Shown: positions 61,929-64,000 of the stretch, piece after piece
How positions within the stretch are numbered: position 1 is the first letter of the stretch
Layout of the letters: every line of letters begins with the position of its first letter
Position numbers and translations under genes: made by a program
Assembly (NCBI RefSeq): GCF_000814325.1
Contig: NZ_JPHF01000012.1
Span: 49,768-113,767, forward strand
Direction: 5' to 3'
Source of the DNA: Flavihumibacter sp. ZG627
GTDB lineage: Bacteria; Bacteroidota; Bacteroidia; Chitinophagales; Chitinophagaceae
DNA length: 64,000 bases
Notes under the pieces: generated by a model
Seen by the model: only the letters and a program-made list of their open reading frames with translations
Database searches by the model: none
Told to the model about the DNA's origin: nothing

Positions 61929-61936
61929 TAGATTTG
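61929..61936 (+). promoter_or_regulatory. Promoter -7 box upstream of the TTG-started gene
   Basis: TAGATTTG, an exact TAnnTTTG box, 19 bp before the TTG start at 61956, giving a leader of about 13 nt. Confidence 0.5.
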
Positions 61937-61955
61937 TTTACTAAACATCAGGTGG

Positions 61956-62663
61956 TTGAAAAGCATTTTACTAACAGGAATTATAGTGGTAAATATGGTT
62001 GCAGGGGCATTTGCCCAGGGTTCGGGTTATATCCTGCTCCAAACCGAGCCTTCTCAGCCTTTTTATGTCCGAACAGCCGACAGCCTTTACCATTCGGCAG
62101 AAGGTAATTACCTGGTGCTGGCTCCATTGAGGGGCATAAAAGATGTGATTATCGGCTTGCATGGAGGACAGTATCCACTTGCCGTTTTCACTATAACGGA
62201 TAGTTCCATGGAGGCCGGGTTGTTATTAAGAAACACGGGAGAGGAGGGCTGGAGGTTATTGAACTGGCAAACCAATGAGATGATAAAGATCCGGCGGCCA
62301 GGAAGGGAAGAATCGGAAAGGGGTCAGATGCAACGGCGATCGGATGCGTTTGCTATTCGTTTAGCCCAGGCGGTAAATGATGATGCCATCTTATATTACA
62401 GGACTGCAAATATCCTAAAGCCAGTTGTAAGGAAGACCCCAACAGAAAAAGTCAATGATATAAAAGAGGAGAATAAAGTTATTTCGCAACCTAAATCAGG
62501 CGATTCCACGGAGCGGCCCAAAGCCCGGTTGCCCTTAACCAAACTATCAGAAGTGCGTCGGCTTGAATTGATGCGAACTGCAGATGGGCTTAAAATCACC
62601 TATGAGGTAAAGGAATCCGGAGGTAAGGATATCGTTATCATTGAGATACCGAAGGAATACTGA
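61956..62663 (+). CDS. Secreted protein of unknown function, TTG start
   Basis: A 235-residue protein with a signal peptide (MKSILLTGIIVVNMVAGAFAQ). The start is TTG: no in-frame ATG lies between the upstream stop at 61929 and the signal peptide. The N-terminal part has a strand-rich look (GYILLQTEPSQPFYVRTADS), the middle is charged, and the C-terminus ends in GGKDIVIIEIPKEY. It is not recognised as a named family. It lies 15 bp before truA and is probably co-transcribed with it. Confidence 0.75.
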   Translation: MKSILLTGIIVVNMVAGAFAQGSGYILLQTEPSQPFYVRTADSLYHSAEGNYLVLAPLRGIKDVIIGLHGGQYPLAVFTITDSSMEAGLLLRNTGEEGWRLLNWQTNEMIKIRRPGREESERGQMQRRSDAFAIRLAQAVNDDAILYYRTANILKPVVRKTPTEKVNDIKEENKVISQPKSGDSTERPKARLPLTKLSEVRRLELMRTADGLKITYEVKESGGKDIVIIEIPKEY

Positions 62664-62678
62664 CCTTACATTCGCATA

Positions 62679-63425
62679 ATGAACAGGTATTTTATAGAAG
62701 TGAGTTATAGGGGAACCGCGTATTCGGGGTTTCAGGTTCAGGACAATTCGCATACTGTACAGGCTGAGCTACAGAAAGCTATGGAGTTGGTATTCAGGAA
62801 GCCCTTTATGTTGACGGGCTCCTCCCGTACTGATGCAGGTGTTCATGCGGTACAGAACTATTTTCATTTTGATGATGAAAATGAATTCAGCCAAAAGCAG
62901 GTATATAACCTGAATGCAGTTCTACCTAATGATTTGGCAGTGAATCGATTGATAAAAATGAATTCATCTTCACATAGTCGTTTTGATGCCATCAGCAGAG
63001 AATACCGGTATCATATTTATACCAGAAAAGATCCTTTTCTTCATGACAGGGCATATTTCTTTCCATATACAACGGATATGGATGCGATGCAGGCCGCAGC
63101 TGGTATTCTCCAGGAATACACTGATTTTACAAGTTTCAGTAAAAGAAACACCCAGGTAAAGACATTTATATGTAGGCTTTATGAGAGCAGGTGGGAGCAA
63201 TCTTCAGCAGGATACAGTTATTATGTAAAGGGCAACCGCTTTTTGAGAGGAATGGTAAGAGCACTTACTGCCACAATGCTAAAGGTAGGGCGCGGAAACA
63301 TTGACCTGCTGGAATTCCGATCTATTATAGAGGGCCGTGATTGTACGTTAGCGCATTTCGCAGTGCCGGCACATGGTTTATTCCTGGAAAGAGTCAATTA
63401 TCCGGATGGTTATTTTCCTGAGTAA
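62679..63425 (+). CDS. truA: tRNA pseudouridine synthase A
   Basis: A 248-residue enzyme that converts uridines 38-40 of tRNA to pseudouridine. The catalytic aspartate is D52 in SSRTDAGVHA, with the N-terminal EVSYRGTAYSGFQVQ and later FLRGMVRALTATMLKVGRG motifs. Length is typical. It is the last gene of the window, 575 bp before the end. Confidence 0.96.
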   Translation: MNRYFIEVSYRGTAYSGFQVQDNSHTVQAELQKAMELVFRKPFMLTGSSRTDAGVHAVQNYFHFDDENEFSQKQVYNLNAVLPNDLAVNRLIKMNSSSHSRFDAISREYRYHIYTRKDPFLHDRAYFFPYTTDMDAMQAAAGILQEYTDFTSFSKRNTQVKTFICRLYESRWEQSSAGYSYYVKGNRFLRGMVRALTATMLKVGRGNIDLLEFRSIIEGRDCTLAHFAVPAHGLFLERVNYPDGYFPE

Positions 63426-63533
63426 CATTGTTAAATACGGCTTCAGGCACATTAACTACAAAAATATATATGGGCTGTAATCCTTAGTGGGCTGGGCTTA
63501 GGCCATTTTAACAATAAGTGGTAGTATAAATTA

Positions 63534-63564
63534 TTTGGAGAGAACCCATTGGTGATTATCTTTG
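63534..63564 (+). promoter_or_regulatory. Tandem promoter 1 of the probable rRNA leader
   Basis: TTTG (63534-63537), 19-bp spacing, TATCTTTG (63557-63564), then CGCCCCGC. All eight consensus positions match. Confidence 0.85.
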
Positions 63565-63636
63565 CGCCCCGCATTTGAAGTAAAACAGATGCGAAAGTTC
63601 TTCGAGAGGTGGCAGAAAAAAATCTTCAAAAAAAGA

Positions 63637-63669
63637 TTTGGTGGTTTACGAAAAACACTGCTACCTTTG
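63637..63669 (+). promoter_or_regulatory. Tandem promoter 2 of the probable rRNA leader
   Basis: TTTG (63637-63640), 21-bp spacing, TACCTTTG (63662-63669), then CACCCCGC. Confidence 0.85.
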
Positions 63670-63838
63670 CACCCCGCTACGGATTTAAAGCGGTTAGTTC
63701 TTCGAAATAAAACGGGTTATTTTTCATTTCTTTTTTGGTGATTTAAAGTACATAATGTGCCGGAAATTACTGATAGATTTAAGCCTTCTGGTTTTTAAAA
63801 CGGGAAGGAAAAAGGAAGAAAAAAAACTTCGAAAAAAG

Positions 63839-63871
63839 TTTGGTTCGAAATGATGAAATCACTTACCTTTG
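63839..63871 (+). promoter_or_regulatory. Tandem promoter 3 of the probable rRNA leader
   Basis: TTTG (63839-63842), 21-bp spacing, TACCTTTG (63864-63871), then CAACCCGA. Confidence 0.85.
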
Positions 63872-63975
63872 CAACCCGAACGACGGGAAAGAAATTGTGA
63901 GATAAGTTATTGAGGGTTAAGGATTTGAAGAGTTTGAACCGGGCGAAAAAAATAGAGAGAAAGTTAGTAATAATA

Positions 63976-63983
63976 TTCTTTAA
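63976..63983 (+). promoter_or_regulatory. boxA-like antitermination element
   Basis: TTCTTTAA, followed by GATCTTTGAAA, resembles the boxA core (GCTCTTTAACA) used for rRNA antitermination. It is supported only by the short match and by its place after strong promoters. Confidence 0.45.
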
Positions 63984-64000
63984 GATCTTTGAAAGTTTGG

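Larger units (their letters stand above)
63426..64000 (+). promoter_or_regulatory. Gene-free region with tandem promoters, probable rRNA operon leader
   Basis: No coding sequence is visible. Three promoters of the TTTG-N19/21-TAnnTTTG type lie in a row (see the following entries), AGTTCTTCGA is repeated exactly 100 bp apart (63596 and 63696), and a boxA-like TTCTTTAA at 63976-63983 lies near the end. This set is what is expected just upstream of a 16S rRNA gene; the gene itself is beyond the window, so this is inference. Confidence 0.7.

Noticed and set aside
1..64000. Mobile elements, integrases, CRISPR arrays, phage or toxin-antitoxin genes
   Set aside because: None found: no transposase or integrase motif, no spaced repeat array, and genes are almost all core functions.

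Overview
The window looks like chromosomal DNA of a Bacteroidota bacterium, most likely of the Chitinophagaceae. The evidence is type IX secretion C-terminal sorting domains, lipoproteins with acidic residues right after the lipobox cysteine, a SecA of about 1,100 residues, DUF1080 and alpha-2-macroglobulin proteins, starts without clear Shine-Dalgarno sequences, and many promoters of the Bacteroidota type (TTTG, about 19-21 bp, TAnnTTTG). No mobile element, CRISPR array or phage gene was seen. Nearly all of it reads as ordinary core genome with short intergenic gaps.

Layout: (1) 1-13.6 kb is a nitrate assimilation block: the 3' part of nirB, nirD, an outer-membrane porin, a NarK-type transporter, a nitrate reductase fused to its own FAD and BFD electron-input module, a nitrate-reductase-associated protein, and a rubredoxin protein whose sulfite/nitrite-reductase-like body has lost its cluster cysteines. 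Convergent mobA, a SelT/SelW-like thioredoxin-fold protein, a MOSC protein, a small membrane protein and an FAD oxidoreductase follow. (2) 13.6-31 kb holds a GH2 glycosidase, a giant alpha-2-macroglobulin, two T9SS cargo proteins, sucD, an Mla-type ABC pair, malic enzyme, an M20 hydrolase, a SPOR protein and deoC. (3) 31-41 kb holds tandem amidohydrolase-like secreted proteins, small secreted proteins or lipoproteins, a DUF1080 protein and secA. (4) 41-51 kb holds atpG, scpB, lysA, two exported ferritin-like proteins, a thioesterase-like protein, a beta-CASP nuclease and the methionine genes metZ, osmC-like and metX. (5) 51-55 kb holds a hybrid histidine kinase divergent from an Hpt protein and a LytTR regulator, probably a full phosphorelay, then tRNA-Glu. 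(6) 55-64 kb holds gap-pgk, a LemA/TPM cluster, an M1 aminopeptidase, a small secreted protein, truA, and a 575-bp gene-free end with three tandem strong promoters and a boxA-like element, probably the leader of an rRNA operon just beyond the window.

How it fits together: nitrate would cross the outer membrane through the porin and the inner membrane through NarK, be reduced to nitrite by the Mo-bisMGD enzyme (MobA supplies the guanylated cofactor) and to ammonium by NirBD. The most unusual items are the cysteine-free NIR/SIR-rubredoxin protein, the pseudo-amidohydrolase domains, a SusC-plug-like stretch inside the alpha-2-macroglobulin, stem-loops at the predicted 5' ends of the secA and atpG transcripts, a C-terminal extension of the DUF1080 protein running through a 16-bp hairpin, and a recurring extended promoter motif in which the -7 box is followed by GC-CCCC.
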